Origin: Parvularcula sp. IMCC14364
GTDB lineage: Bacteria; Pseudomonadota; Alphaproteobacteria; Caulobacterales; Parvularculaceae
NCBI RefSeq assembly: GCF_030758415.1
Contig: NZ_CP132334.1
Coordinates: 992,001 to 1,056,000 of the forward strand
Reading direction: 5' to 3'
Length of the DNA: 64,000 nucleotides
The notes beneath the pieces were generated by a model. The model did not search any database, had not been told where the DNA came from, and saw only the letters and a program-made list of their open reading frames with translations. Positions within the stretch are counted from its first letter, which is position 1, and each line of letters starts with the position of its first letter. Of the stretch, positions 1 to 7,234 are shown piece by piece. The position numbers and the translations under genes were made by a program.

Positions 1-53
1 GTGGCGGATTTTCTGGCGGCGGCGGCGGCGGCGGCGGCGGTGGGGGCTGGTAA
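1..53 (+). CDS. C-terminal end of a TPM-domain (YgcG/DUF477) protein, partial
   Basis: Reading from base 3, the frame encodes GGFSGGGGGGGGGGW followed by TAA at 51-53. A glycine-rich tail ending in Trp is the usual C-terminus of TPM-domain membrane proteins, which often accompany LemA. Only the last 15 residues are in the window, so the catalytic or structural domain cannot be checked. A lemA gene lies about 36 kb away at 36230, so the two are not neighbours here. The call rests on the tail alone. Confidence 0.6.
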   Translation, partial: GGFSGGGGGGGGGGGW

Positions 54-55
54 GG

Positions 56-244
56 TCAGCCTTTCACCTGCCGGGCAGCCTTGGCAGCAGCGATCAATTC
101 CTCGGCAATCGCTTCGGCGTCTTCCGGGTCAAAATCCAAGGGCAGGTCGAGCGTGTCCGAGAAAACATAAAGCCTTACCATGCCTGCATCGGTCGCACCG
201 ATCTGCAGGTCAGCGCCGTCTTCTGATGGTGTATTGATGCTCAT
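56..244 (-). CDS. small conserved alphaproteobacterial protein (DUF6324-like)
   Basis: This 62-residue soluble protein begins MSINTPSEDGADLQIGATD and has an acidic middle (DFDPEDAEAIAEELIAAAKAA) predicted to be helical. Its order, with a LQIGxTDxGMVR segment followed by LDFDPEDAEAIAEEL, matches what I recall of the DUF6324 family of short alphaproteobacterial proteins of unknown function. It has no signal peptide or membrane helix. A purine-rich GAGGA lies about 12 bases before the start. It converges with the TPM gene tail, with two bases between them. No function is assigned. Confidence 0.75.
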   Translation of the reverse strand: MSINTPSEDGADLQIGATDAGMVRLYVFSDTLDLPLDFDPEDAEAIAEELIAAAKAARQVKG

Positions 245-332
245 ATCAGCTTTTGTCCTCTTTTATGCGGCCTGACTTAGCGCCGATTGTACAAGAGGAA
301 AAGTGCCCTGCTGACAACTTGTTTCATTAGCT

Positions 333-416
333 TCAGGGTGTGGGAAGTATCATCACCAGCGTCAGCAGCAGGACGACGGCGGCAATCAGGAATATGGGCG
401 TTGTCTTGTTCAGCAT
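333..416 (-). CDS. 27-residue single-span membrane peptide at the end of the ABC operon
   Basis: The minus strand encodes a 27-residue peptide, start MLNKTTPIFLIAAVV and end MILPTP, ending in TGA at 333-335. Nearly the whole chain is one hydrophobic helix (IFLIAAVVLLLTLVMIL) after a short polar, positively charged N-terminus. An AAGGA site lies about nine bases upstream of the ATG. It follows the ABC permease gene after 28 bases on the same strand, so co-transcription is likely. It could be a small accessory subunit of the exporter. It is too short for homology, so the call rests on the RBS, hydrophobicity and position. Confidence 0.5.
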   Translation of the reverse strand: MLNKTTPIFLIAAVVLLLTLVMILPTP

Positions 417-444
417 GTCTGATGTCCTTCCAGGGAATATCGTT

Positions 445-1176
445 TCAGCGCCGTTGCAGACCCCAGGCAATCATCGCCAGGGCGGCGAAACCTGCAGTGT
501 AGAGTCCAAGTACGGATAAATGTTGTCCGGTATCATCACCCATACCGATCACGGAAAGGGCGGTCTGCCCGGCGTGATAGGACGGTGTCAGGCTGCCAAC
601 CGCCTGGAACCAGTCAGGAAACATGCTCGCGGGCATCCATAAACCGCCAAGCAGGGCGAGGCCGAGAAAGATCAGGTTGGTAATCGCAACGGCGCCGTTG
701 CCTTTGACCAGAAACCCGATGGTAAGACCCAGTAACGCGAACGGTAATGTCACTGACAGATGTACAAGGACAAGTTGTCCCCAGATCGGACGGGCCAGTT
801 CAACACCGCCAAGCCAGCCGCCGACCGCGTAAAGTATGGCCAGAGTAAAAGCTGAAAAAATCAGTGCACCAAACAGCTTTGAAACAAGGTAAATCCAGAC
901 TGGCATAGGCGCGACACGCTTGAGATCCAGCCAGCCGCGATCCTTTTCCATGGCAACGCCAACACCAAAGCCGAACATGGCTGGCCCCATGACAGCAAAG
1001 ACACCGAATGTTGCCAGCAAATAGGCAGCTTGTGGTCCGCCACGCCCCATCATGACACCAAAGATGGAGTAAAAAATAACGGGGAAGGCGATTGTCGGTA
1101 GCAGGAATTCTGGCGCACGCAGGAACTTAAGTGTTTCTGCAGCGCATTCGCGGGAGAGGGCGGTCAGAATATTCAT
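445..1176 (-). CDS. ABC-2 type transporter permease
   Basis: This 243-residue inner-membrane protein of the ABC-2 permease family has about six hydrophobic segments, including IAFPVIFYSIFGVMM, LLATFGVFAVMGPAMFGFGVG and VTLPFALLGLTIGFLV, and ends at a short basic tail. The N-terminus is cytoplasmic and carries a short amphipathic stretch, as in other ABC-2 permeases. Its ATG overlaps the stop codon of the upstream ATPase by four bases (ATGA), with AGGAG six bases upstream, so translation is coupled. With that ATPase it should form an exporter. The substrate is unknown; relatives move drugs, polysaccharides, lipids or copper-related factors. Confidence 0.85.
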   Translation of the reverse strand: MNILTALSRECAAETLKFLRAPEFLLPTIAFPVIFYSIFGVMMGRGGPQAAYLLATFGVFAVMGPAMFGFGVGVAMEKDRGWLDLKRVAPMPVWIYLVSKLFGALIFSAFTLAILYAVGGWLGGVELARPIWGQLVLVHLSVTLPFALLGLTIGFLVKGNGAVAITNLIFLGLALLGGLWMPASMFPDWFQAVGSLTPSYHAGQTALSVIGMGDDTGQHLSVLGLYTAGFAALAMIAWGLQRR

Positions 1177-2084
1177 GACAGGTCTCCTTGTGTTTGATGG
1201 CCTGTGAGCGCGCGGAAGGCGTCTTCCAGCCCGGTGCCGGAGACGCTTATATCACTGATGGTCTCATCATGTGAGAGAAGCATCCGCAGTGTAGCAATTT
1301 CATCTGATGTCAGAATGTCCAGATAGCGACCGGCCCGGAGAGCAGAGCGTACTTCCGCCTGCGCCTCAACCTGTGCTGCCTCAAGGGTTGTCAGGCAGCG
1401 CACTTTCTTCCCCCCGACCCGGGCACGAATTTCCGCTGTTGCCCCGTCAGCAACCAGTTGGCCCTGATCTATAACTACTATCCTGTCGGCCAGATTATCT
1501 GCTTCCTCGAGATAATGGGTCGTGAGGATGATCGTCACGCCTTCTTCGGCCAGGCCTTGAACGACCTGCCAGAGTTTCTGGCGTGCTTCCAGGTCCAGGC
1601 CGGTTGTCGGTTCATCAAGGAAGACCAGTTCCGGCTTGCCCGCGACTGCCGCGGCAAACTGGACCCGACGTTTCTGCCCGCCTGAAAGGTTATTGTACTT
1701 GCGCCCGGCAAGGTCACCCAGCCCCCCCAGAGCCAGTGAGTCTTCTACTGGCCGCGGATCGGGATAATAGGCGGAGAAGAGGGCCAGATGTTCGGAAACC
1801 GTCAGGTTTTCTGGCAGTTCCGTATCCTGCAGCATGGCGCCAATACGCCGCCGCGCGGCCATCCGGCCGGGCTTGCCGCCAAAGACCGTCGCCTTGCCAG
1901 CACTTGGTGCGACAAGCCCGAGAAGGATATTGATCAGAGTCGTTTTGCCTGCGCCATTGGGCCCCAGAATGGCAGTTATGCCGCCGGCCTCAATCGTCAG
2001 GTTTACACCCTCAAGTGCACGCACCTTGCCATATTTTTTTGCTGTGCCTGCCAGCTGTATCGGTAAGTCGTCTCGTGCAGTCAC
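1173..2084 (-). CDS. ABC transporter ATP-binding protein (ABC-2 exporter partner)
   Basis: This 303-residue ATPase has Walker A (GPNGAGKTTL) near residues 40-50, a Q-loop, the signature LSGGQKRR, Walker B (LVFLDEPTTGLD) and the H-loop TTHYLEEAD. The last 80 residues form the C-terminal extension typical of CcmA/DrrA-type exporters. The start is GTG behind a GGGGGA site. It heads the operon with the permease and the 27-residue peptide. A perfect inverted repeat lies 38 bases upstream and may regulate it. The family is certain, the substrate is not. Confidence 0.9.
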   Translation of the reverse strand: MTARDDLPIQLAGTAKKYGKVRALEGVNLTIEAGGITAILGPNGAGKTTLINILLGLVAPSAGKATVFGGKPGRMAARRRIGAMLQDTELPENLTVSEHLALFSAYYPDPRPVEDSLALGGLGDLAGRKYNNLSGGQKRRVQFAAAVAGKPELVFLDEPTTGLDLEARQKLWQVVQGLAEEGVTIILTTHYLEEADNLADRIVVIDQGQLVADGATAEIRARVGGKKVRCLTTLEAAQVEAQAEVRSALRAGRYLDILTSDEIATLRMLLSHDETISDISVSGTGLEDAFRALTGHQTQGDLS

Positions 2085-2121
2085 CGGTTGTTCCCCCTGA
2101 TCGTTAAAATCAAAGTCATAT

Positions 2122-2138
2122 ACTTTATTTTATAAAGT
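2122..2138. promoter_or_regulatory. A/T-rich inverted repeat upstream of the ABC exporter operon
   Basis: The sequence ACTTTATTTTATAAAGT has perfect 7-base arms and a 3-base spacer. It lies between the divergent starts of the ABC ATPase (2084, minus) and the tandem thioredoxin-fold gene (2258, plus). It could be an operator for either or part of an A/T-rich promoter. No regulator gene is adjacent. Confidence 0.35.
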
Positions 2139-2257
2139 TCACATAATAACTAATCACGCTGCTGTCAACCTACCAGCCTTTAGCGGCTTGCGATTTCCGA
2201 GGCTGCCAAATTGCTCAAAAGCTGATATGAAGAAAAAAAATCCGGGGGATTGAGCCA

Positions 2258-2917
2258 ATGACACTGCTTCATCCAGTAAATATCAGTTTGTCTTTTGCAG
2301 CGTCTGTTTTGCGCCTGGGTGCGGGCAGTGCGCCTGACCGGGTGCTGACCGACGAGCCTCTCGTGCTTTATGAGTTTGAGGGCTGTCCCTATTGCCGTAT
2401 CGCCCGCGAAGCTGTTTCCGAGACGGGTGTAACCGTGCTGATGCGGCCATGCCCGAAAGGGGGAGAGAGATTTCGCCCGAAGCTGAAAGAAATTGGCGGC
2501 AAGGCACAGTTTCCGTATCTGATTGATCCGAATACAGATGTGCGCATGTATGAAAGTGCTGATATTGCCCGTTATCTGCGTGATACATATGGCGACAGGA
2601 AACGCCCATTGGTGCACTGGCTGGGACCAGTTGGTCAGATACTGTCCCAGTTTGCTGTTCTGATGCGGTTGATGGGCGGGACCTTCAGGAGCAAGTCGAT
2701 TGCGCCGGCCAAAGCCCTTGAGCTTTATGGGTCGGAGCGCTCACCCGCGACGCGTATTGTCAAAGAAAAACTCTGCGAGATGGAAATTGAATATCTGTGG
2801 CAGCCAGCACCACTGGCAGGTGGCGGCATACCGCAACTGATAGACCCGAATACCAACGAAACATATACAGGCGCGCTGAAGATCCGTCGCTATCTGAAAG
2901 CTACATACGGCGCTTAG
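2258..2917 (+). CDS. tandem glutathione-S-transferase N-terminal (thioredoxin-fold) protein
   Basis: This 219-residue protein holds two GST N-terminal-type thioredoxin folds in tandem and lacks a GST C-terminal helical domain. The first, residues about 35-115, carries CPYC in EFEGCPYCRIA and the cis-Pro stretch QFPYLIDPNTDVRMYES. The second, about 148-217, has the same layout (GIPQLIDPNTNETYTGA), but the active-site motif has become SERSPA, so its cysteines are lost. A GGGGGA site precedes the ATG. It is probably a soluble thiol or glutathione-linked redox protein, perhaps with one active and one structural half. A full GST gene follows 130 bases downstream on the same strand. The substrate is unknown. 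Confidence 0.8.
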   Translation: MTLLHPVNISLSFAASVLRLGAGSAPDRVLTDEPLVLYEFEGCPYCRIAREAVSETGVTVLMRPCPKGGERFRPKLKEIGGKAQFPYLIDPNTDVRMYESADIARYLRDTYGDRKRPLVHWLGPVGQILSQFAVLMRLMGGTFRSKSIAPAKALELYGSERSPATRIVKEKLCEMEIEYLWQPAPLAGGGIPQLIDPNTNETYTGALKIRRYLKATYGA

Positions 2918-2999
2918 GCGAGCGTCGATCCTCTCAAAAGCGGCGAGACGGTTTTCAGGATGGTCATTGATGGTTGTCGCACTAGATAAAACATTCAAT

Positions 3000-3019
3000 A
3001 GGTTCAATATATTGAACCT
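3000..3019. promoter_or_regulatory. perfect 20-bp palindrome, likely operator of the GST gene
   Basis: AGGTTCAATATATTGAACCT is a perfect 20-base palindrome with no spacer, ending 28 bases before the GST start codon. Its length and placement fit a dimeric repressor or activator site over the promoter. No regulator gene adjoins it, so the protein that binds is unknown. Confidence 0.55.
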
Positions 3020-3047
3020 GTAGTCGCACGAAAACGAGGGCAGCCTG

Positions 3048-3719
3048 ATGATTGTTGTACACCACCTGGAAAATTCGCGCTCACAGCGCATCATCTGGCT
3101 GCTGGAAGAACTCGGGACGGCGTACGAGATCCGTCATTATGAGCGTGACAAGGAAACATCGCTGGCACCGAAAGAGCTGCTGGATGTGCATCCACTTGGC
3201 AAGTCCCCGATTATTACTGACGGTGACCTAGTGGTGGCTGAAAGTGGTGCGATCGTTGAGTATCTGATTGAGAAATATGGTGATGGCAGACTACAGCCTG
3301 TCGGCGGAGCGCAGGACCGTCTCAACTATCGTTACTGGCTGCATCATGCTGAGGGCACTGCGGCTGCACAGTTGGTTCTGAAGTTGATCTTTACCCGTGT
3401 CAAGGAACAGAAACTGCCAATCGTGGTGAAACAGATCGCTCACAAGATTGCTGACAAGGTTCTTGAGAGTTATGTTGACCCGAATGTTCAGCGGAGCATG
3501 GTGCACTGGGAAAGTGCCTTGTCTGAAACCGGCTGGTTTGCCGGCGAAGAAATGAGCGGGGCTGACATCATGATGAGTTTTCCGCTGGAAGCAGCGTCTG
3601 CCCGGGCCGGATTGGGCAGGTCCTTCCCGAACATCAGCGAGTTTCTTGATCGTATTCACGCCTTACCAAATTATCAGAAAGCCTTGGCCAAGGGCGGTAA
3701 GTACGATTTCGTCCAATAA
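3048..3719 (+). CDS. glutathione S-transferase
   Basis: This 223-residue cytosolic GST has the N-terminal thioredoxin fold at residues 1-78 (MIVVHHLENSRSQRIIWLLEELG, with S11 or R12 in the usual catalytic area; cis-Pro in GKSPII; GSH-binding ES in VVAESGAIVEYL) and an all-helical C-terminal domain after residue 90. It would conjugate or reduce substrates with glutathione. GAGGG precedes the ATG. The perfect palindrome just upstream suggests a dedicated transcription control. It converges with the hfaA-like gene, leaving only three bases between the two stop codons and no room for a terminator. Confidence 0.88.
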   Translation: MIVVHHLENSRSQRIIWLLEELGTAYEIRHYERDKETSLAPKELLDVHPLGKSPIITDGDLVVAESGAIVEYLIEKYGDGRLQPVGGAQDRLNYRYWLHHAEGTAAAQLVLKLIFTRVKEQKLPIVVKQIAHKIADKVLESYVDPNVQRSMVHWESALSETGWFAGEEMSGADIMMSFPLEAASARAGLGRSFPNISEFLDRIHALPNYQKALAKGGKYDFVQ

Positions 3720-3722
3720 GCT

Positions 3723-4133
3723 TCAGCGTGCATTCACAACGGACATCTGGTTGCCAAAGTTACGCTGATTGATATTGATGACAGAGTTGTTGATCCCGTT
3801 CAGTTCTACACTGTTCCCGATGCTGACTGCATTGAGTGTTGTTGATCTGAGGGTTGACCCGTTTCCTGATGAAACACCAGCACGATAGCTTGTTGCAAGG
3901 CCACCCGGTGCAGGACCGGAAGCATCACCGGCATCAATGATACGTCCATTGACGATGATGCGCGTACCTTGAGGATCGCGCTTATTGGTCTGGTAGGGCT
4001 CTGCATAGGCGCTGCGGGTCTGACCGTATGGGGTCAGTAGGCTTTCGCCACCCTGATTTTGAGCACTGGCCGTTCCTGCTGACAGAGTCAGAAAGGTTGC
4101 TGTGCCTGATAGGAGAAGTGGAAGTATACGCAT
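3723..4133 (-). CDS. hfaA: HfaA-like holdfast-anchor / curlin-like secreted protein
   Basis: This 136-residue exported protein has a clear signal peptide (MRILPLLLSGTATFLTLSAGTASA, cleavage after ASA). The mature chain ends in an Asn/Ser/Val-rich repeat region (AVSIGNSVELNGINNSVINI, then NFGNQMSVV) of the type found in curlins and in the Caulobacter holdfast-anchoring protein HfaA. In Caulobacter, HfaA, HfaB and HfaD fix the holdfast polysaccharide to the cell surface. Here the gene is the last of a minus-strand operon after the HfaB-like and repeat-protein genes. A stable hairpin sits in the 68-base gap upstream. AAGGGTAAG precedes the ATG. The gene name is by context and repeat style, since sequence similarity in this family is low. 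Confidence 0.65.
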   Translation of the reverse strand: MRILPLLLSGTATFLTLSAGTASAQNQGGESLLTPYGQTRSAYAEPYQTNKRDPQGTRIIVNGRIIDAGDASGPAPGGLATSYRAGVSSGNGSTLRSTTLNAVSIGNSVELNGINNSVININQRNFGNQMSVVNAR

Positions 4134-4155
4134 TTTCTTACCCTTTTCGACAGTT

Positions 4156-4179
4156 GGTCAGGCGCGGTTGCGCCTGACC
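4156..4179. promoter_or_regulatory. strong intercistronic hairpin between the repeat protein and hfaA-like genes
   Basis: A perfect 10-base stem (GGTCAGGCGC with its complement) encloses a 4-base loop. It lies between the stop of the eight-repeat gene (4202) and the ATG of the hfaA-like gene (4133) on the minus strand. No U-run follows on that strand, so an mRNA-stability or partial-attenuation element is more likely than a full terminator. It could set the ratio of the two surface proteins. Confidence 0.6.
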
Positions 4180-4201
4180 TTGTTGTGGACTGCCTTGTCG
4201 A

Positions 4202-5512
4202 TTAGTTAGGCAGGTTGGCGATATTCACAGAGTTGCCGATGGCAGCTGCTGTGATTGATACGTTACCTGTTACATCACCAAGGTCTGCATTGACGACAGC
4301 CTGTGTCAGGGCGCCGTTGTACTGTTGCGTGTTCACATCAAGTACAGCAGTGGATGGCAATGTCGTAATTGACAAGGTGTTTGTAATTGCAGCACTTGTC
4401 AGGCTAACGTCGCCTTCGATTTCACCGAAATTGGCATTTGTGATCGCAGTTGGGTCATAAGACGCCCACTGACGGTTGTTGATGGACACATGGTCTGCAT
4501 TTTCGATGTCATATGATGCAGAGTTGCCGATTGCGGCAGAAGTATGTGTCACATCACCGGTGATGTCATCAAGCTCCAGATTTGCCACAGCGCGCGCATC
4601 GCCGTTGAAGCGTTGCAGGTTGTTGGAAACCAGGCTGCCCTGACCTTCGACAGAGAAAGAGTTTGCGATGGCGGCAGCTGTCGTTTCGATAGCTGTACCG
4701 TTCGGTCCACTCAGATTGCGACCGTTCACATTGAGGTGTGCAGCGATTTCGCTCTGCCCTCTGACGAACTGATTGTTGTTGATAACGCTTGTGCCTGAAG
4801 TACCAGGGTTCAAATCATTATCGAATGCAATGGCTGCAGAGTTGCCGATAGCAGCCGTTGTGCCTGCGATCGTGCCAACAGTGTCAGTTGCTGTCAGATT
4901 GGTTGTGGCAAATGCATCATTATTTCGCAGACCGAACTGGGTGTTCGTGATGCGGGCGTTGCCAGTTACGTCAGCTGAAAAGCTGTTGTTGATGGCAGCT
5001 GATGTCAACTCGACAGTCTCGTCAGAGCCAGCGATTGAAGCATCAATTCTAGCGCGCGCGCCTGCGGTATAGTCAACCTGATTATTTGTAACGCGTGTCA
5101 GTTGTGATGCGCCGCCTTCTGGATCATCAACAGTGATGGACGCTGAGTTTCCGATGGCTGCTGCCGTTGCATTGATAGAGCCTACAGTATCGGACGCATG
5201 TAGATTCACATTAGCCGTTACGTTGTTGTCGAAGAACTGCTGATCGTTCGGGCGCAGACCTTGAGCCTGATCGTTCACAATATTTGTGCGCCCGCCAAGT
5301 TCAGCAGCGAAGCTGTTGCCGATTGCAGCTGAAGTCAGTTCTACTTCTTCAGAAACAGCATCCAGACTGGCATTCAGAGTCGCACGGACTTTGGCCCAGT
5401 TGTTTTGATCATTGTCGAGATCATTGACTGTGTCAGACCCGGCGAGGGCTGTTCCCATGCTCAGACAGGATGCGCTGATGAGGGCGATTGATGTTAGAGT
5501 TGCTTTCTTCAT
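4202..5512 (-). CDS. HfaD/curlin-like surface protein with eight AAIGNS repeats
   Basis: This 436-residue secreted protein starts with a signal peptide (MKKATLTSIALISASCLSMG, cleavage near ALA-GS). I chose this ATG because AAGGAG lies nine bases upstream; the open frame extends 53 codons further but that part overlaps the hfaB end and lacks a signal. The mature chain holds eight copies of a [ST]xAAI[GNAT]N[ST] motif starting near residues 60, 116, 170, 218, 278, 324, 372 and 421, so the period is about 45-56 residues. Asn/Gln-rich links such as NNQ lie between them. This layout recalls curlin fibres and Caulobacter HfaD. It probably assembles on the outer surface, exported by the HfaB/CsgG-like pore encoded just upstream. 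Naming it hfaD would be a guess from context. Confidence 0.7.
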   Translation of the reverse strand: MKKATLTSIALISASCLSMGTALAGSDTVNDLDNDQNNWAKVRATLNASLDAVSEEVELTSAAIGNSFAAELGGRTNIVNDQAQGLRPNDQQFFDNNVTANVNLHASDTVGSINATAAAIGNSASITVDDPEGGASQLTRVTNNQVDYTAGARARIDASIAGSDETVELTSAAINNSFSADVTGNARITNTQFGLRNNDAFATTNLTATDTVGTIAGTTAAIGNSAAIAFDNDLNPGTSGTSVINNNQFVRGQSEIAAHLNVNGRNLSGPNGTAIETTAAAIANSFSVEGQGSLVSNNLQRFNGDARAVANLELDDITGDVTHTSAAIGNSASYDIENADHVSINNRQWASYDPTAITNANFGEIEGDVSLTSAAITNTLSITTLPSTAVLDVNTQQYNGALTQAVVNADLGDVTGNVSITAAAIGNSVNIANLPN

Positions 5513-5561
5513 GGTGGTCTCCTTTCGGTGGTTGAAACCTGGGTAGTGTGGTGGTTGGTTG

Positions 5562-6923
5562 TTATCGCGATCTGAGAGATCGACGCAGCGCCAGGGATCC
5601 GCCAGGCTGACGCTGATAGGGTTGGGATAAAACCGACGTGCCCGCTGAGATTGAGCTGCAGTTGCCCTCAACCAGTGAACAAATCGTGTTGGCGGAATTC
5701 TGTGTCAGAGGGCCAAGGCGCAGAATGAACAGATCCTGTTTCGTGCCCTCGATTGATGTTCTGATGACTTCAAATGGTGCAGCGCCAAGTTGCTGCGGAA
5801 ACCTCCGGGCATAACTTTCCCAGATACTTTGAGCGGCCTGTTCAGTCTCGTAAAAGCCGATTTTGGCAAAATAGCTGTTAGGGCCTGTGCTGTAGATGGA
5901 GAAATTTTTTGCCAGGGTTGCGCGCACCGCTTCCGGCTCTGCGGCAACAGATGCTTGTGCGAGAGGCTGGCTGTTTTGCAATGCAGCACGCTGATGATAG
6001 TTTTCAAACCTGTCCGTCCCCCGTTTGGGTGATGCATGGTCAAGCGCGCGTTCAACACTGCTGAAACACTGGCTTGGGGGCAGGTTATAAAGGCCGGCGG
6101 TGAATTCGAAGACAGCCCGGTCAATCGTGGCCCGAACCGCAGATTGCACTGGCTCCAGGGCTCTGCGACCTGTGCCCACATCAACCAGTACACTGCCGAT
6201 GAAGTCAAACACACCAGCTTCGCGCTCATAGCCGACGATCTGTTTCTTGAAAGAGCGTACCGCCAGGACTTCACTGGAGCGAGCATCCACAAGGCGCAGG
6301 TCAATACCGACATCAAACACCTGATAGTTTTGCCCGACAGCCAGCGCACCGGAGGATGAAGAGGAGCCGCCGATGAAGAAGTCTGTAGCGCCCGACTGAA
6401 TATTCGGATTAAATTCCGTGATACCGCCTACAATATAGAGGTCGGCGCCCTGAAGCTGGCCTTGCTGAACGGTGCGAAGGGATTGTTCAGAGTCCCGGAT
6501 AAGACCCGCATTGGCGTAATCCAGTTCAACCTGAAGAACGCCAAGGTCGAAGCGCTCTACCAGACGCATTCCGGCGTCGCTGACAGCGGTCATGGCCATC
6601 AGGGTTGCGCCCTGTGTTATCCTGCGCCCGCTAAAGGCATCATTGGCGCCTGTCATGTCTGAAATATGGCCGACAGCAATGCGTGGTGCAGAAAATGACT
6701 GACGTGCCGCATGATAGGCAACGCAGCGCAGGGCTGATGTATAGTCAGTCTTGCTGATCGTTGAGTCAGGCCCTTTGACGGGCTGCACATGTTCCTCGAA
6801 ACCAGTCGTGCTGCATCCCTGTAAGACAATCAGTGATGCGGCGGCGGCGGCAACCTTTTTGAAGCTGGAACGCTCCGTTTTTCTAGATTGATTTGCCGTT
6901 GGGCGGGCAACCGGACTGAACAT
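5562..6923 (-). CDS. hfaB: CsgG/HfaB-family outer-membrane lipoprotein with SPOR-like C-terminal tail
   Basis: This 453-residue lipoprotein has a long n-region, then a hydrophobic stretch and lipobox LQGC (Cys37). Residues about 50-280 match the CsgG/HfaB curli-export family (RIAVGHISDMTGANDAFSG; the VGGITEFNPN segment; GIDLRLVDARSSEVL). CsgG-type proteins form an outer-membrane pore for curli or holdfast-anchor subunits. After a linker, residues about 345-430 look like a SPOR-type domain (SYFAKIGFYETEQAA; LFILRLGPL; ANTICSLVEG), which in other proteins binds septal peptidoglycan. The gene heads the operon. The 49 bases between it and the repeat protein contain only that gene's RBS. AGGGA precedes the ATG. 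The CsgG/HfaB assignment is firm; the SPOR part is by pattern. Confidence 0.85.
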   Translation of the reverse strand: MFSPVARPTANQSRKTERSSFKKVAAAAASLIVLQGCSTTGFEEHVQPVKGPDSTISKTDYTSALRCVAYHAARQSFSAPRIAVGHISDMTGANDAFSGRRITQGATLMAMTAVSDAGMRLVERFDLGVLQVELDYANAGLIRDSEQSLRTVQQGQLQGADLYIVGGITEFNPNIQSGATDFFIGGSSSSSGALAVGQNYQVFDVGIDLRLVDARSSEVLAVRSFKKQIVGYEREAGVFDFIGSVLVDVGTGRRALEPVQSAVRATIDRAVFEFTAGLYNLPPSQCFSSVERALDHASPKRGTDRFENYHQRAALQNSQPLAQASVAAEPEAVRATLAKNFSIYSTGPNSYFAKIGFYETEQAAQSIWESYARRFPQQLGAAPFEVIRTSIEGTKQDLFILRLGPLTQNSANTICSLVEGNCSSISAGTSVLSQPYQRQPGGSLALRRSLRSR

Positions 6924-7234
6924 ATCAATTCCCTCATTACGTGTTTGCCCAATGAGGAGTACAATTACCGTGCCATTAACTTTTGAGCGGGTTTTGCGGT
7001 TAAAACCTCGTAAATTTGATGATTTTGAACCATTTGGATGTCTCTTTTTGAAATTTCAGAGACAGGATGATCCGTTTAGACACATTGCTGTGTCACATTC
7101 AGGGATGCTTTAATGGAGGGTGTATTTTTTCTGCGCTAGCATTATCAAAATGCTAACGCGTTCGTTACCATCCGTTAGCGGATTAAGAAATTTTTTACCA
7201 TACCGGATCTGTGAACAGGTGCGTGCTGATAGGT
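6924..7234. promoter_or_regulatory. promoter region of the hfa-like operon with two inverted repeats
   Basis: This 311-base A/T-rich gap holds no gene. Two inverted repeats stand out: GACACA-4-TGTGTC at 7079-7094, and TAGCATT-5-AATGCTA at 7137-7155. Both lie upstream of the HfaB-like start, so they are candidate operators. One could also end the transcript of the pentapeptide-repeat gene. No clear -35/-10 pair could be fixed by eye. Confidence 0.4.

Noticed and set aside
1-50. GGC triplet run as a simple repeat
   Set aside because: It is explained by the poly-glycine tail of the TPM-domain protein.
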